Shown here: positions 1-11,634 of the stretch, in pieces | How positions within the stretch are numbered: the first letter of the stretch is position 1 | Layout of the letters: each line of letters begins with the position of its first letter | NCBI RefSeq assembly: GCF_015706575.1 | Contig: NW_024037058.1 | Span: forward strand, 5,015,754-5,079,753 | DNA: 64,000 bases | Reading direction: 5' to 3' | Source of the DNA: Patiria miniata | Taxonomy: Eukaryota > Echinodermata > Asteroidea > Valvatida > Asterinidae | Program-made: the position numbers and the translations under genes | Notes under the pieces: model-generated | Seen by the model: the letters and a program-made list of their open reading frames with translations, nothing else | Database searches by the model: none | What the model was told of the DNA's origin: nothing

Positions 1-3000
1 TCACCTCGCGCAGTACATAGAATTTTGTGTCATTATGACACACCCGTTTCCAGACGATAACTCAAGAAATACCGGTTGTATTGACTTGAAATTTTGTCTT
101 GTGATTAGTATAATATGTTACCCAACTCTGTTAACTATTGATGGAAATTGTCATACAAATAACATAACAAAAAGACCAGTTTGTTCAGCACGAAAAACAA
201 AATCTGTTGATGTTCGAAAGTCAACTTTCATGGAACAAAACCAACACACTTCTTTTGGTGAAAAAATAACTCCTATTGAATTGAAAATTTCTCAATTGGG
301 ATTTGTTGTTAAAGTTTAAAAATTGAGACAAAATCTCAATTCAAAAGGCAATTTATTTCTTGAGTTATGTTGCCACCAATGGAATATGTTGTTTTTGTTC
401 CATGAAAGTTGATTTGCGATCGGATTAAATTTTAGGCAACTTTAATGGACTAAAACACACTCGTTTTCCAGACGATAAGGCAAGAAAGACATGTTGAGTT
501 GACTTGAAAATTTGTCTGTAAATTGTTCGTGATGTCCAAAAGAAGTCTATTGTTTTTCAGAAGCAAATGTCAGACAATAAGTTTAATACAACCAAATATT
601 TTCCCGCAGTTTTGTATATAAGGCATTACCTAGATATACGTTTGGCAGCTGGCATGTTTTTTCAAAAGAGGGCGCGCTTCACTAATAGTGGTCACCGCGC
701 GCCGAAAAAGATAATTGTGAACTTAGAATTTTTTGTCATTATAAAAAAAACACAACACAATCGTTTCCAGACGGTAACTCAAGAAATAGCGGTTGTATTG
801 ACTTCAAAATTTGCCTTGTGATGAGTAACATAATGCTATCCAAATCTGTCGACTATTGATAGAAATTGTCAATCAATACAAATAATATAAGAAAACGAAT
901 GTAGTGTGTTCAGCACGAAATATCAAATCTGTTCGTAAGTCAACTTTCATGGAACCCAAAAAAATTAAAAAATAGGTTTGTGGAGAACATAACTCAAGAA
1001 ATAAATGGCCTATTGTATTGAAATTTTGTCTGTTTATTGTTCGTTATATTTGAAACATTCGGTAGAAATGTCGACTGAATAGGCTATTCATTTTTTGAGT
1101 TATATTGCCACACAAAATGTGTTATTTTGTGCTCTAAAAGTCGACTTACGTTCGGATTCAATTCGAGTCAACTTGAATGTAATAAAAACAACACACTCGT
1201 TTTCCAGACGATAACCCTAGAAATACCTCTTGTATTGACTCGACACTTTGTCCGTCAATTGGTCCTGCTGTCCGATATAAGTCTATAAATTTTCAGAACC
1301 AAATGTCAACCAAATCCTATGAAACAACCAAATATTTCGCGCTGTTTTTTTAAAGACATTACCTGGACACTTTTGCAAACTGGCATGTTCTTTCAAAAGA
1401 GGGCGCGCTTCACTAATAGTGGTCACCGCGCGCCGAAAAAGATAATAAAAAAAAAACACAACACAATCGTTTCCAGACGGTATAACTCAAGAAATAGCGG
1501 TTGTATTGACTTCAAAATTTGCCTTGTGATTAGTAACATTCTGTAATCCAACTCTGTTGACTATTGATAGAAATTGTCAATCAATACAAATAATATAACA
1601 AAAAGAATGTAGTGTGTTTAGCACGAAACATATAATCTGTTCGTAAGTCAACTTTCATGGAACAAAACAACACATTCGGTTTGTGGAGAACATAACTCAA
1701 GAAATAAATGGCGTATTGAATTGAAGTTTTGTCTGTTTATTGCTCGTTATATTTGAAACACTCAGTAGAAATGTCAGCTGAATAGGCTTTTTGTTTTTTG
1801 AGTTATTTTGCCACACATAATGTGTTATTTTGTGCTCTGAAAGTCGACTTACGTTCGGATTCAATTTGAGTCAACTTGAATGAAATAAAAACAGCACACT
1901 CGTTTTCCAGACGATAACCCTAGAAATACCTCTTGTATTGACTCGACACTTTGTCCGTCAATCGGTCCTGCTGTCCGATATAAGTCTATAAATTTTCAGA
2001 ACCAAATGTCAACCAAATCCAATGAAACAACCAAATATTTCGCGCTGTTTTTTTTATAAGACATAACCTGGACACTTTTGCCAACTGGCATGTTCTTTCA
2101 AAAGAGGGCGCGCTACACTAATAGTGGTCACAGCGCGCCGTAAAAGATAATTGCGAACTTTGAATTTTGTGTCATTATAAAAAAAAAACAGAACACAATC
2201 GTTTCCAGACAGTATAACTCAAGAAATACCGGTTGTATTGACTTCAAAATTTGCCTTGTGATTAGTGACATTATGTAATCCAACTCTGTTGACTATTGAT
2301 AGAAACTGACAATCAATACAAATAATATAAGAAAAAGAATGTAGTGTGTTTAGCACGAAAAATCAAATCTGTTCGTAAGTCAACTTTCATGGAACAAAAA
2401 CAACACATTCGGTTTGTGGAGAACATAACTCAAGAAATAAATGGCGTATTGAATTGAAATTTTGTCTGTTTATTGCTCGTTATATTTGAAACATTCGGTA
2501 GAAATGTCAACTGAATAGGCTATTTGTTTTTTGAGTTATATTGCCACACAAAATGTGTTATTTTGTGCTCTGAAAGTCGACTTACGTTCGGATTCAATTT
2601 GAGTCAACTTGAATGTAATAAAAACAACACACTCGTTTCCCAGACGATAACCCTAGAAATACCTCTTGTATTGACTCGACACTTTGTCCGTCAATTGGTC
2701 CTGCTGTCCGATATAAGTCTATAAATTTTCAGAACCAAATGTCAACCAAATCCAATGAAACAACCAAATATTTCGCGCCGTTTTTTTATAAGACATAACC
2801 TGGACACTTTTGCAAACTGGCATGTTCTTTCAAAAGAGGGCGCGCTACACTAATAGTGGTCACCGCGCCGTAACGTAGAATTTTTTGTCCTTATATAAAA
2901 ACACAATCGTTTCCAGACGGTTTAACTCAAGAAATACCGCTTGTATTGACTTCAAAATTTATCTTGTGATTAGTACAATATGTTACCAAACTCTATTGAC

Positions 3001-3110
3001 TATTGATAGAAATGGTCAAATAATGCAAATAATATAACAAAAAGAATGTAGTGTGTTCAGCACGAAAAATACAATCTGTTTTCTCCATGATGACACAAAC
3101 GTTTGTTGGC
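1..3110. repeat. Tandem array of ~710-730 bp units (about four copies)
   Basis: The same long unit recurs head to tail. A landmark containing GAGGGCGCGC, ACTAATAGTGGTCAC and a second GC-rich half occurs near 667, 1397, 2105 and 2835, giving periods of about 730, 708 and 730 bp. Other blocks recur in step, such as TTTCCAGACG followed by 'ataactcaagaaata' and the 'cgacttacgttcggattcaa' block. Short open frames inside are not conserved as protein between copies. The array runs off the left edge, so its full length is unknown. It looks like a satellite or a tandemly amplified transposon fragment; a single diverged unit occurs at about 11440-11632. Confidence 0.85.
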
Positions 3111-4860
3111 GACTGCAACATTGGTTTGTCTTAATACTTTATAGGCTTATTTTATTTGTCCTCAACAATAATCAAGAGAAATTTTAAACCTTCAAGATGG
3201 GGATTTAATGAGTTATTGTTCAAGCAAAGCGAGGGTTGTTTCTGCGTGTTCAATAGTCTGGAGTATTTTCTCTACACTGGGACGACTTTAAGGTATGTTT
3301 TCTCCACAATTACACAAATGGTTTTCTTTTGGTTACTGCAACATTGGTTTGTCTTAATTTTTAATAGGCATATTTTATTTATCCTTAACAATAATCAAGA
3401 GAAATTTCAAACCAGTAGGTCTGGTGTTAATTGAGTTATTATTCAAGCAACGCGTGGGCTGTTTCTGCGAGTTCAATATAGCCCGGGGTATATTCCTGTA
3501 CACTGGGACGTCTTTGAAGCAGGTTTTCTCCATGATAACATCAACTTTTTGGGGAGTGACTACAACATCGGTTTGTCTTAATACTTTATAGGCTTAATTT
3601 CTTTGTCCTCAACAATAATTAAGAGAAATGTCAAACCTGTTTAATTCTTAATTTCTATGTCCTCAACACTAATTAAGGGAAATTTCAAACCAGTAAGACA
3701 GGTATTTAATGCGTTATTGCTCGAACAAACCTTTTTTTTGGGGGGGGGGGTTGACTGCAACATTGGTTTGTCTTAAATACTCTATAGGCTTATTTTATTT
3801 ATCCTCAACAATAATCAAGGGAATTTCAAACCAGTAGGACTGGTATTGATTGAGTTATTGTTCAAGCAACGCGTATGCTGTTTCTGCGTGTTCAATATAG
3901 TCCGGAGTATTTTCATGTACACTGTGACGTCTTTAAAGCAGGTTTTCTCTGTGATAACATAAACAGTTTTTTTTTAGTTGACTGGAACATTGGTTTTTTA
4001 ATACTAACTTTATAAGCTTATTTAAGTTATCCTTAACAATAATCAAGAGAAATTTCAAACCATTACAACACGTATTTATTGAGTTATTGTTCAAGCAACG
4101 CGTGAGTTGTTTCTGTGTGCTCAATTTACTTTGGAGTGTTTTTCTGTACATTGGCACGTCTTCAAGGCAGGTTTTCTTTGTGATGACACAAATGTTTTTA
4201 GGTGACTGCAACATTGGTTTGTCTTAATACTTTATAAGGTTATTTTAATTATCCTCAACAAAATTAGGGAAAATTTCAAACCTGTAAGACAGGTATTGAA
4301 GGAGTTATTGTTCAAGCAACGCGTGGGTTGTTTCTGCGTGTTCAGTAGTCGGGAGTATTTTCTGTACACTGGCACGTCTTTTAGGTAGGTTTTCTCCGTG
4401 ATTACACAAACGTGTTTTTTTGGGTGACTTCAAGATTGGTTTGTCTCAATACTTTATAGGCTCATTTAATTTATCCTCCAAAATGATCGAGGCAAATTTC
4501 AAACCAGAAGAACTGGTATTGATTGAGTTATTGTTCAAGCAACGCGTGGGCTATTTCTGCGTTTTCAATAGTCCGGAGTATTTTCCTGACGTCTTTAATT
4601 AAGGCAGGTATTCTCCGTGATGAAACAAACTTTTTTGGTGGAGGAGGGGGGGGGGGGTGACTGCAACATTGGTTTGTCTTAATACTTTATAGGCTTATTT
4701 AAGATATCCTCAACAATAATCAAGAGAAATTTCAAACCAGTACGACACGTATTTAATGAGTTATTGTTCAAGCAGCGCGTGGGTTGTTTCTGTGTGCTCA
4801 ATTTACTTGGGAGTTTTTTCTGTACACTGGCACGTCTTTAAGGAAGGTTTTCTCCGTGAT
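3110..4860. repeat. Tandem array of ~225 bp units (about eight copies)
   Basis: The landmark 'ttggtttgtcttaata' (with small variants) recurs near 3121, 3346, 3571, 3762, 3993, 4214, 4437 and 4667, and each is followed by 'gagttattgttcaagca' and 'ttttctgtacactgg'. Periods are mostly 220-232 bp with one short unit of about 190 bp. Units differ by small indels and by length changes in T or G runs. The array abuts the upstream 720 bp array directly but shares no sequence with it. No coding capacity is conserved. It ends where unrelated sequence begins at about 4860. Confidence 0.85.
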
Positions 4861-5672
4861 GACGCTGCGTCACTGGCAACTTCAATGGCGCAGGGGCGGG
4901 ATTCCCCCTCCTGCGAAATTTCAAATCAGCTTCTTCTTTTTTTTTAAGAAAAATAGCAAAGTGTTTTGTAATACGACAACGGCCGGGCATCTATCAAACC
5001 TTTAGCCAAGCTTGGCGCTTATCGTGTAATATGATACAGAACGCGGGACCACAGCCTGTGCTTGCTGTGTCTAAGGTTTTTTTTTATCCATGTCTATGAC
5101 GCGACAACGGGTGAATGACCGAAGACCCGATATAGAAAGCGCCCGCTGATTGGTCAAAATCTAGAGGTCAAGAGGCGGTTGTCTTGCATAATTAATCAGC
5201 GAACCTGCTCACATAGACCTTGGCTCTTCGCCATGGTCTATTACATAGACTATTTACCACCGACTTCAAACCAGGAAAACCTGGCCTGTTACCACTGAAA
5301 GCGATCCTGAAACAGATACAATATACCATCTTCCAAAATTTCCTATCGTTGCCCAACCCTCATATACCGTCATGAAGAAAAAAGGAATTAAAAAGAAACC
5401 AGCACCGGCAGTCTATCTATCAGAGATAGATATAATCATTAAGTAATTTGTAATGTTCAATGTCTCATTTCTTAATACAATGTAGTGAAAGTGCGGCTAG
5501 ACAATTTAAGAGTGCACACCATTAAACATTTTAATTTAAAAAGTTCATTTTTGTCAAAGCTTCGATTGAATTGATAGCTCTCTCAATGTCTTGTTCTTAA
5601 ATTCAGCCGGGTGGAGTAAATTTTCAATTGAATAACAGTATCCATAACCCATTTGGACTCTTTTGTTTTTAT
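4861..5672. other. Intergenic spacer before the GPCR gene, nothing recognised
   Basis: Mostly AT-rich single-copy sequence between the 225 bp array and the receptor gene. I see no gene, RNA gene or well-delimited transposon. On the minus strand this is the 3' flank of the receptor, and an AATAAA-like signal overlaps its stop codon region (TTTATT on the plus strand at about 5670). Confidence 0.4.
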
Positions 5673-6698
5673 TTATTCATTGACTGTCATTTTGAGCTCT
5701 TGCATGTTGTAGTTCTGGGTCGTGTTGGTGGCTGCTGTCTGGATAAGACCATCAAACTGTTCGTTATCTGGACGGCCAATCATCGTGCGCATCGCCCGGC
5801 GGAAAAGCTTGTACTTGAAACAATAGATGATCGGGTTCAGGCAACAGTTGGAGGCCGTCATTATGGTTGAGATGATATGAACAGGTCCCTTGACGTCCAA
5901 CTCGAGCAAACCAATGTTGAACATGAAGTAAGCGACCTGGCTGGGAGCCCAACAGACAACGAATGTCACAAAGACAACGACCAGAGTTTCGAAAATGTCC
6001 CGTCTCACCTTGAGAAGCTGATGCTGCTGATGCATTTGCGCCGCCCGACCCACCTCTGCTGTTGTATTGTCCTGGCCAACGTCGTCTGTTTTCAGGGTGA
6101 TGAGTTTTGCTTGACGCTTCAGCGCCACTGCCATGTGTATGTAACAGTAAAGCATAATCACCATGGGTAGGAAGAATTGGAGGCAGATGATAAGCGGGCC
6201 CATTACCTTGGAGGCTGGGAGTTGTCGAAAGTTACACTGGCCGTCGACGACGCTGTAGTGGAGGAAGGAGTAGGTCTTGATGAGCGGGGCAAGCAGCCAC
6301 ACGATAACTATCACTGCTGCCACTCCCTTGCGGGATTGCATCAGCCGAAAGCGGAGGGGGTGGACGATGTTGAAGTACCTGCCCAGAGTCAAGGCAAGGA
6401 GGTTGTAGGTGGATGCGACGAAGAGCAGAAAGAGGGTGACATCCCCGATCCACACACGGCACAGCAGCTCACCGCCGAACGTCTGTGGTACCTGGGCGGG
6501 GACGGGGATGTTCCGCTGCAGAAGCAGCAGCAGCGAGCCCAGAAAGTCGATGATAGCTTGATGGCAGATAATCGCTATGGAAGATGTGTGCATGAAGGGG
6601 ACTCGCCAGATAACCGTGATGATAAGGCCATTCCCCAAGACGCCTAGCACGCCAATGATGGTTTCGCAGATGCGGTATATCAGTGAGATATCAGCCAT
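5673..6698 (-). CDS. Class A (rhodopsin-like) G-protein-coupled receptor, intronless orphan
   Basis: One uninterrupted frame of 341 residues. It shows the seven-helix signature: N23 in LGNG (TM1), D51 (TM2), C80 and C155 for the usual extracellular disulfide, G106-R107-Y108 at the end of TM3, W134 (TM4), P178 (TM5), CWAP at 249-252 (TM6) and NPIIY at 288-292 (TM7). The extracellular N-terminus is only about ten residues long, and the third intracellular loop (about 195-235) is polar. The TM3 motif reads GRY instead of D/ERY, a change at the acidic residue that normally stabilises the inactive state. The tail of about 45 residues has no clear palmitoylated cysteine. Expected location is the plasma membrane, with G-protein signalling. 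The ligand cannot be named; the CWAP/NPIIY pattern and NIVHPLRF loop resemble peptide-type receptors, but that is only an impression. The start is the first ATG of the frame, with TM1 following directly, so an unseen upstream coding exon is possible. Confidence 0.9.
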   Translation of the reverse strand: MADISLIYRICETIIGVLGVLGNGLIITVIWRVPFMHTSSIAIICHQAIIDFLGSLLLLLQRNIPVPAQVPQTFGGELLCRVWIGDVTLFLLFVASTYNLLALTLGRYFNIVHPLRFRLMQSRKGVAAVIVIVWLLAPLIKTYSFLHYSVVDGQCNFRQLPASKVMGPLIICLQFFLPMVIMLYCYIHMAVALKRQAKLITLKTDDVGQDNTTAEVGRAAQMHQQHQLLKVRRDIFETLVVVFVTFVVCWAPSQVAYFMFNIGLLELDVKGPVHIISTIMTASNCCLNPIIYCFKYKLFRRAMRTMIGRPDNEQFDGLIQTAATNTTQNYNMQELKMTVNE

Positions 6699-7016
6699 GA
6701 TCTATAACTGGACTTTTCAAACAATTCTATCTAAACTGATCTACGACCAATTATTGTGCAATAATTTGATGTTCGCAATGCAGCTTACACTCGGTAATAA
6801 TTTGTCACACGCAGTATCACTACATTATAGGGCCTACGCAGCCTGCTGTAAAGGCTTCAGTAGGCTGCTTATTCGGTAATTAAAACGATAAAATAATACC
6901 TGGTGATAATAATTCCTACATGGAACCATCAGGTCTCGGTGAGTATATTACGTAATATGGCCTACGCAACCTGCTGTACTACAGCCATACAGGCTTAGGC
7001 TGCATGCCTTCGTGAA
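6699..7016. other. 5' flank of the GPCR gene, nothing recognised
   Basis: About 320 bp between the receptor start and the first transposon end. Short similar phrases (GCCTACGCA, CCTGCTGTA) recur at about 6833 and 6960. No convincing TATA box or coding sequence. Confidence 0.3.
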
Positions 7017-7241
7017 TTAAAGGGAATATACAACATTTGCTTTTGCTGTCAGACATGGATGGATTTGGGGGCTTGTATTATCAGGGGCGAATCCGGGGGG
7101 GGGGGCCTTAATTTCACCTGGACATGGTAAATCTTGACGGAAAAAGCCGGTAATTCTGATGCATGTGTCATCAAAATGCACATTCACGACATCGAAGCCA
7201 TTCCGCTGTACGATGTTCCGTACGGCATGCAGCAGTGCAGT

Positions 7242-8230
7242 CAGTGGCGTAGCAAGGAATTTTTCAGGGGGGGGGGGCTGGGGGGCTGGAACATTTCATG
7301 GGGGGCGTCATGTAGGGGCGTCAATTGCTTCTCAAAAGTGGGGGGGGGGACATACCTTGATCAGAACTGATGCGAGCGCGAAGCGCGAAGCCTTTACGGC
7401 GTGGGGTTCGGGGCCCGCTTAAGGGCCCCGAAAAAAAAGGATTCTAGATGTTCTGTGGTGTGATCTGAAGCAATTTCTTACCACTTTCCTCCATGCTTTA
7501 ACTAATATTTTCTTAGCAAAAGATAGTTATTTGACATCGTTTTCGAGGTTGGAGTCATTGAATCAGCTATCGGTATTCTGAGCTATAGGAGTGGGGTTCG
7601 GGGCCCGCTTAAGGGCCCCGAAAAAGATTGGATTCTCGATGCTCTGTGGTTTGATCTGAGGCAATTTCTTACCACTTTAACCAATAATTATCTTAGCACA
7701 AAAGATAATAATTTAAACATAATTTTCGAGGTTTTCTCAGCTAAAGGCATAAGAAAATTTTTTGTACATTGTTTTCGAGGTTGGAGTCATTGAATCAGCT
7801 ACCAGAATTCTGAGCTTTAGGCGTGGGGTTCGGGGCCCGCTTAAGGGCCCGAAAAATTTTGGATTCTCAATGCTCTGTGGTGCTATCTGAGGCAATTTCT
7901 GACCACTTTAACCAATATTTTCTAAGCAAAAGATACATTGTAGTACATAATAGGGCCCTGTAAATGAGACACGAGTTCAAAAATCTGGGGGGGGGGGGAC
8001 TTTGATATCGTGTCCCCCACCCTTCAAAAAGTGGGGGGGGGGGGGGGGGGACCAGTCCCCCTGTCCCCCCAGGATTGACGCCCATGGCGTCATGTAGATC
8101 AATGATAATTTTTTTAGAAACTCAAAATCTCAGTGGGGGGGGGGGGGGGGGGGGCGACTGGGGGGCGACAAGGTTTCATGGGGTGGCGGTCGCCCCCCCC
8201 ACGCCCCCCCCCCCGGTGGCTACGCCACTG
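7242..8230. mobile_element. hAT-like non-autonomous element, 989 bp
   Basis: The ends are the inverted repeats CAGTGGCGTAGC (7242) and GCTACGCCACTG (ending 8230). They are flanked by perfect 8 bp direct repeats AGTGCAGT at 7234-7241 and 8231-8238, the duplication length typical of hAT transposons. The interior has no transposase. It holds three ~200 bp direct repeats starting near 7401, 7592 and 7823, each headed by a palindromic block GGGGCCCGCTTAAGGGCCCC or a one-base-shorter version. Long G and C runs lie near both termini. It is nested inside a broken TTAA-flanked MITE. Confidence 0.85.
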
Positions 8231-8238
8231 AGTGCAGT

Positions 8239-8885
8239 GCAATGCCATCGCCATTCACTGGTCCCCAACGCGTGCTAACAGAATCAAAGCTATGATGTAT
8301 AGGACCGGAACCAGTGACTACGGGCTGTATACGTTGCGTTGACTTTGGATCATAGAAATTACCAAACGAACATCGATGGAGAAAGAGAATTTCTTCAAAT
8401 TAATTCCCAGAACGTGATCTCTCTTTTCTGTGTATGTATTTTCCATTAATATAAATATTTATAACGAGATTGTTCCGCTTGTACGTGATACATTGTACTT
8501 GTAGCGTGTTTCTGCAAACTTTTCGGCCACAGCACATGGGTTCATTTCCGGGTCCGCTACACAATACACAGTGCTGTATGCACACCGATAGTGCGCCGTG
8601 TGCGCGACGCGATTTACGGCCAGTGCTGGCCGGCGGCTGACGGTAACATGTGGGCGGGGACGACTTAAAATCTCCATTATTTTAAAGAATATCCACCTAA
8701 ATATATTTTTATATTAGGTAAGGCAAATTTTTATCAAAAAGTTTTGATGGACAGTCTCGATAACTCTCGTGGCGCGATAGGAATGTGATAGGAATCAGAT
8801 TTTGTTGGTTCTTCCGACTTATTTCTCAACTAGAAACTTACTTTTTAATCCATATACTTTTCCAGTTTAGCACATCGTAGCACTA
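8239..8885. other. Spacer between hAT-like element and MITE remnant
   Basis: Single-copy-looking sequence without a gene. It must also be part of what separates the two halves of the interrupted MITE, so it may be a remnant of another insertion. Confidence 0.3.
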
Positions 8886-9304
8886 ACTTGTTTGAAGTTT
8901 TGAGTTCGTATATAGATGCTGGAAAAATCGAGAAAAAAAAAATCCTGTAGTCTGGTTCCCTGACCCCACTTCAGATGAAACAGAGCAATTTATAGACATC
9001 GGGGTATTGTAAGGTCAGGGAACCAGTCTAGCTAGTGTACCCGTTCATAGACGTGTAATCGATTGCAAACAAAATGCGGACTAACTTAATATGGTAAATT
9101 GGGGCAGTGTTTGAAAAAAAAAGCATTTTTTTCCCCTACAATTTGGAAACTGATACAAGATTATGACTATTCTGAAATCGCACAGACGGCGTATGGCACC
9201 CCGCACGTTGATCAGCAAAAACAATGTAATCACAAATTTCCATAATATACAGACAGACAAAATTCATTAAAATTCATGAGAACAATAAAATACGAATTTT
9301 ACTT

Positions 9305-9425
9305 TAAGGCGTCGGACCTATGAGGCGGAATAAATAAATTTTATGCCTCATAAATCCGACGCCTCATGAATCCGAAATTTCGGACTTATGAGGCGTCGGA
9401 CCTTTGAGGCATCGGACTTATGATA
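9305..9425. repeat. Clustered inverted and direct copies of a GGCGTCGGA..TATGAGGC motif
   Basis: Within about 120 bp the motif GGCGTCGGACCTATGAGGC and its variants appear on both strands (near 9308, 9345, 9363, 9387 and 9407). They form a nested hairpin with a stem of about 18 bp. Probably the core of a small foldback element. No coding. Confidence 0.6.
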
Positions 9426-9936
9426 CGGCCCCATTCAGACAGCGAATGCAGGGAACTTCTCGTACTGGCGAGTCAAATCGTACCATCAAATCGTACCCAG
9501 GTTAACTTGTACCTAAGCCATGTCGTACCCAGCTCATCCAGCTGTAAGAACTACAAGAAACAAGAAACAAGCAAAATTGGGATGGAAATACCCCCAAAAG
9601 ACAGTGGTAGAGATAGAGAGTGTGAGCTCTTTTTGCCGATGACCGATATCGCAGCGTGATCATTTACGCATTGCGCAAGCCCGGTCCGTGCCTCCAGTGG
9701 ACGGCCCAACGCGGCCGTCCGTGCACGGTGAAATCGCTTTTGCCGGCCCGCGGTTTCGTACCGTTCGCTGTTTTTAACGTCTAATTGTTCATCCTTTCAT
9801 TTTTTTTTCTTCCCAAACTATTTTTTTTCATTATTCTACTATTAGTTCAGATTTTAAGGAGTTTTTCAATATTATTACATACAGGCCGTCATGCGACCAT
9901 GACTAGGTACATGTACATGTACGTACGCTCAGAAAC
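9426..9936. other. Intergenic, nothing recognised
   Basis: A short open frame runs to 9659 with low-complexity, unrecognised content. GC-rich patches at 9690-9760 are not flanked by gene signals. No gene called. Confidence 0.3.
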
Positions 9937-9937
9937 T

Positions 9938-10106
9938 ACTAGCCTTTAGTCCCACGCGCCTACGTACCCGGACACGTGACGCACCCCGGATGCTAGGCAC
10001 GTAAAAAGACTAGCACGAGCGTCGCCGCTCGCGCTAGGTTTACGTGCCAGCATCCAGGGTGCGTTACGTGTCCGGTAGGCGCGTGGGACTTGACTAAAGG
10101 CTAGGA
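9938..10106. repeat. Inverted repeat (foldback element), arms ~75 bp
   Basis: The left arm starts CTAGCCTTTAGTC and the right arm ends with GACTAAAGGCTAG. Between them the blocks CCTACGTACCCGGACACGTGACGC / GCGTTACGTGTCCGGTAGG and GGCACGTAAA / TTTACGTGCC pair (arms imperfect). The loop is GC-rich. Typical of a small MITE. Confidence 0.75.
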
Positions 10107-10583
10107 AACTACAAAAATGAAACCCACCTATGGAACGCAAACCACCTATATTCATAAATACCTAAGACAGTTAACCCATTCTTATTGGTTGAGAGCCCGT
10201 CACGTGGCCGGTTTTATAACGGTGGATAAAGACCGGCTGGCTGGTCTTCAACACTTTTCCAGTGTCGCATGAAAGAGGCGTTCGCAATACTACCAGTGAG
10301 TCAGTATTGCATAGTCCCTATTCACACTACACGGAACAGCTGCATTGTGCGCCACACCTCGGTACGCGCGACGCACGCGTCAATCTCCATAAATTATAAG
10401 GAAATCACTGGCGAGAGGGGCGTACCATACTATAGAAAGAGGGGTGTTTCGAAAAACATGAAGTAAAATTATTGAACAAAATCGTTGGAAATTCAATTGT
10501 TTTGACTAGTTTTGCCTTTTGGGCGACAAGTTTCTATTTTTATGTCCGAAAAGGTATTTATGAATGGGAATAAATATGTACTT

Positions 10584-10712
10584 GGCCGGTATTAAACACT
10601 ACGTTAAAGACCGATTGGAGTCTGGATGCTGATAATTACCCTCGCCTTCTGCTCGGGCATTGTTAAAATCCAGACTCCAACCGGTCTTAAACAAAGTGTT
10701 AAAACCGGCCAA
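10584..10712. repeat. Inverted repeat, arms ~50 bp
   Basis: GGCCGGTATTAAACACT on the left pairs with AGTGTTAAAACCGGCC on the right, continuing inward through GACCGATTGGAGTCTGGAT and ATCCAGACTCCAACCGGTC. The spacer is about 25 bp. Looks like a short foldback element. Confidence 0.75.
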
Positions 10713-10820
10713 GCTCACATTATTTTATTCCCTTTAAAATATTTTTTTCAATATCTCATTCAAATTCTGTGATAGGTGGCATGTTTGGGGAAACTGGAGA
10801 ACGTTTCAAACATTTCAACT

Positions 10821-11301
10821 TAAGTTGTCCCTTTTTACCAATGATGATGGCATTGAAATGGAAAGCAGACGATTTAAAACGACATTTTCTTGAAAACGTC
10901 GAATTTAAATCGCACAAAATGGTGAATGAAATAAAACTAAAGGTATTTGATTTCATCCGGTGGCATGTATTTCGCTTAATCTATCAAAATGTACATGATG
11001 TTTGATTGGTGAGTCTTTCGCTACCATGGCGCCGCTATTTCGACAAACCCTTTGTCGAAAAGTTGTCCCTTTTTACCAATGATGGCATTGAAATGGAAAG
11101 CAGACGATCTAAAACGACAATTTCTTGAAAACGTCGAATTTAAATCGCACAAAATGGTAAATGAAATAAAACTGAAGGTATTTGATTTCATCCGGTGGCA
11201 TGACTTTGTATTTCGCTTAATCTATCAAAATGTACATGATGTTTGTAGATGAAAATTCGTGAGTCTTTCACTACCATGGCGCTGCCATTTCGACAAACCC
11301 G
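10821..11301. repeat. Two-copy tandem duplication, ~230 bp each
   Basis: Bases 10821-11049 and 11060-11301 are near-identical, both running from AAGTTGTCCCTTTTTACC to ATTTCGACAAACCC. The second copy has small insertions. Each carries an open frame of about 65-78 codons, but no family is recognised and the frame ends differently in each copy, so I do not call a gene. Confidence 0.8.
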
Positions 11302-11436
11302 GCACTGCCATTCGCGAGATTTTGGCGCATGCGCACAGACTACGTTAAGGGGGGGGGGGGGGATGAACATACGTGTGAAATAAATGTGTGCTTCGATCAT
11401 AGAGCGATTTTCCCGGTTTTTGTATTAGGAAATTCG

Positions 11437-11632
11437 TACACACTTTTGCCAACTTGCCTTTTCTTTCAAAAGAGGGCGCCCTACACTAATAGTGATAGTG
11501 GTCACTCACCACCACAAAGGATTATTGTCAACACGGAATATTGTCATGAGAACAAACAGCATTCTCCTTTCCAGACGGTAAATCAAGAAATACATGGTGT
11601 GTTGGTTTGATATTTTGTCTTGTGATTAGTAG
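11437..11632 (+). repeat. Diverged single unit of the window-start 720 bp repeat
   Basis: The stretch from 'cacttttgcca' through 'tctttcaaaagagggcgc' and 'actaatagtg' to 'tttccagacggtaaatcaagaaatac' and 'ttgtcttgtgattagta' matches the unit seen four times in bases 1-3110. It is cut off at 11633 by a sequence starting CAGTGGCGCACCCAGGG, which resembles a hAT-type terminus. Confidence 0.7.
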
Positions 11633-11634
11633 CA

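Larger units (their letters stand above)
7017..9160 (+). mobile_element. TTAA-flanked MITE (family 1), interrupted by a ~1.8 kb insertion
   Basis: TTAA at 7017 opens the same sequence as the intact copies at 19281-19813 and 46695-47226 (AAGGGAATATACA followed by 'tttgcttttgctgt'). Similarity stops at about 7083 and resumes at about 8890, at 'gttttgagttcg', running through the internal inverted pair CTGGTTCCCTGAC / GTCAGGGAACCAG at 8952-9030 to about 9160. The far terminus is not recognisable. The intervening ~1.8 kb holds a hAT-like element and flanking sequence, so this copy was broken by later insertions. Non-coding. Confidence 0.65.

Noticed and set aside
6177-6647. 156-codon open frame on the plus strand opposite the receptor
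   Set aside because: It lies wholly antisense to the well-supported receptor coding region and has the composition of a shadow frame.
10821-11252. Tandem open frames of 66-78 codons as a duplicated small gene
   Set aside because: The frames end differently after the duplication, and there is no signal, motif or splice context.
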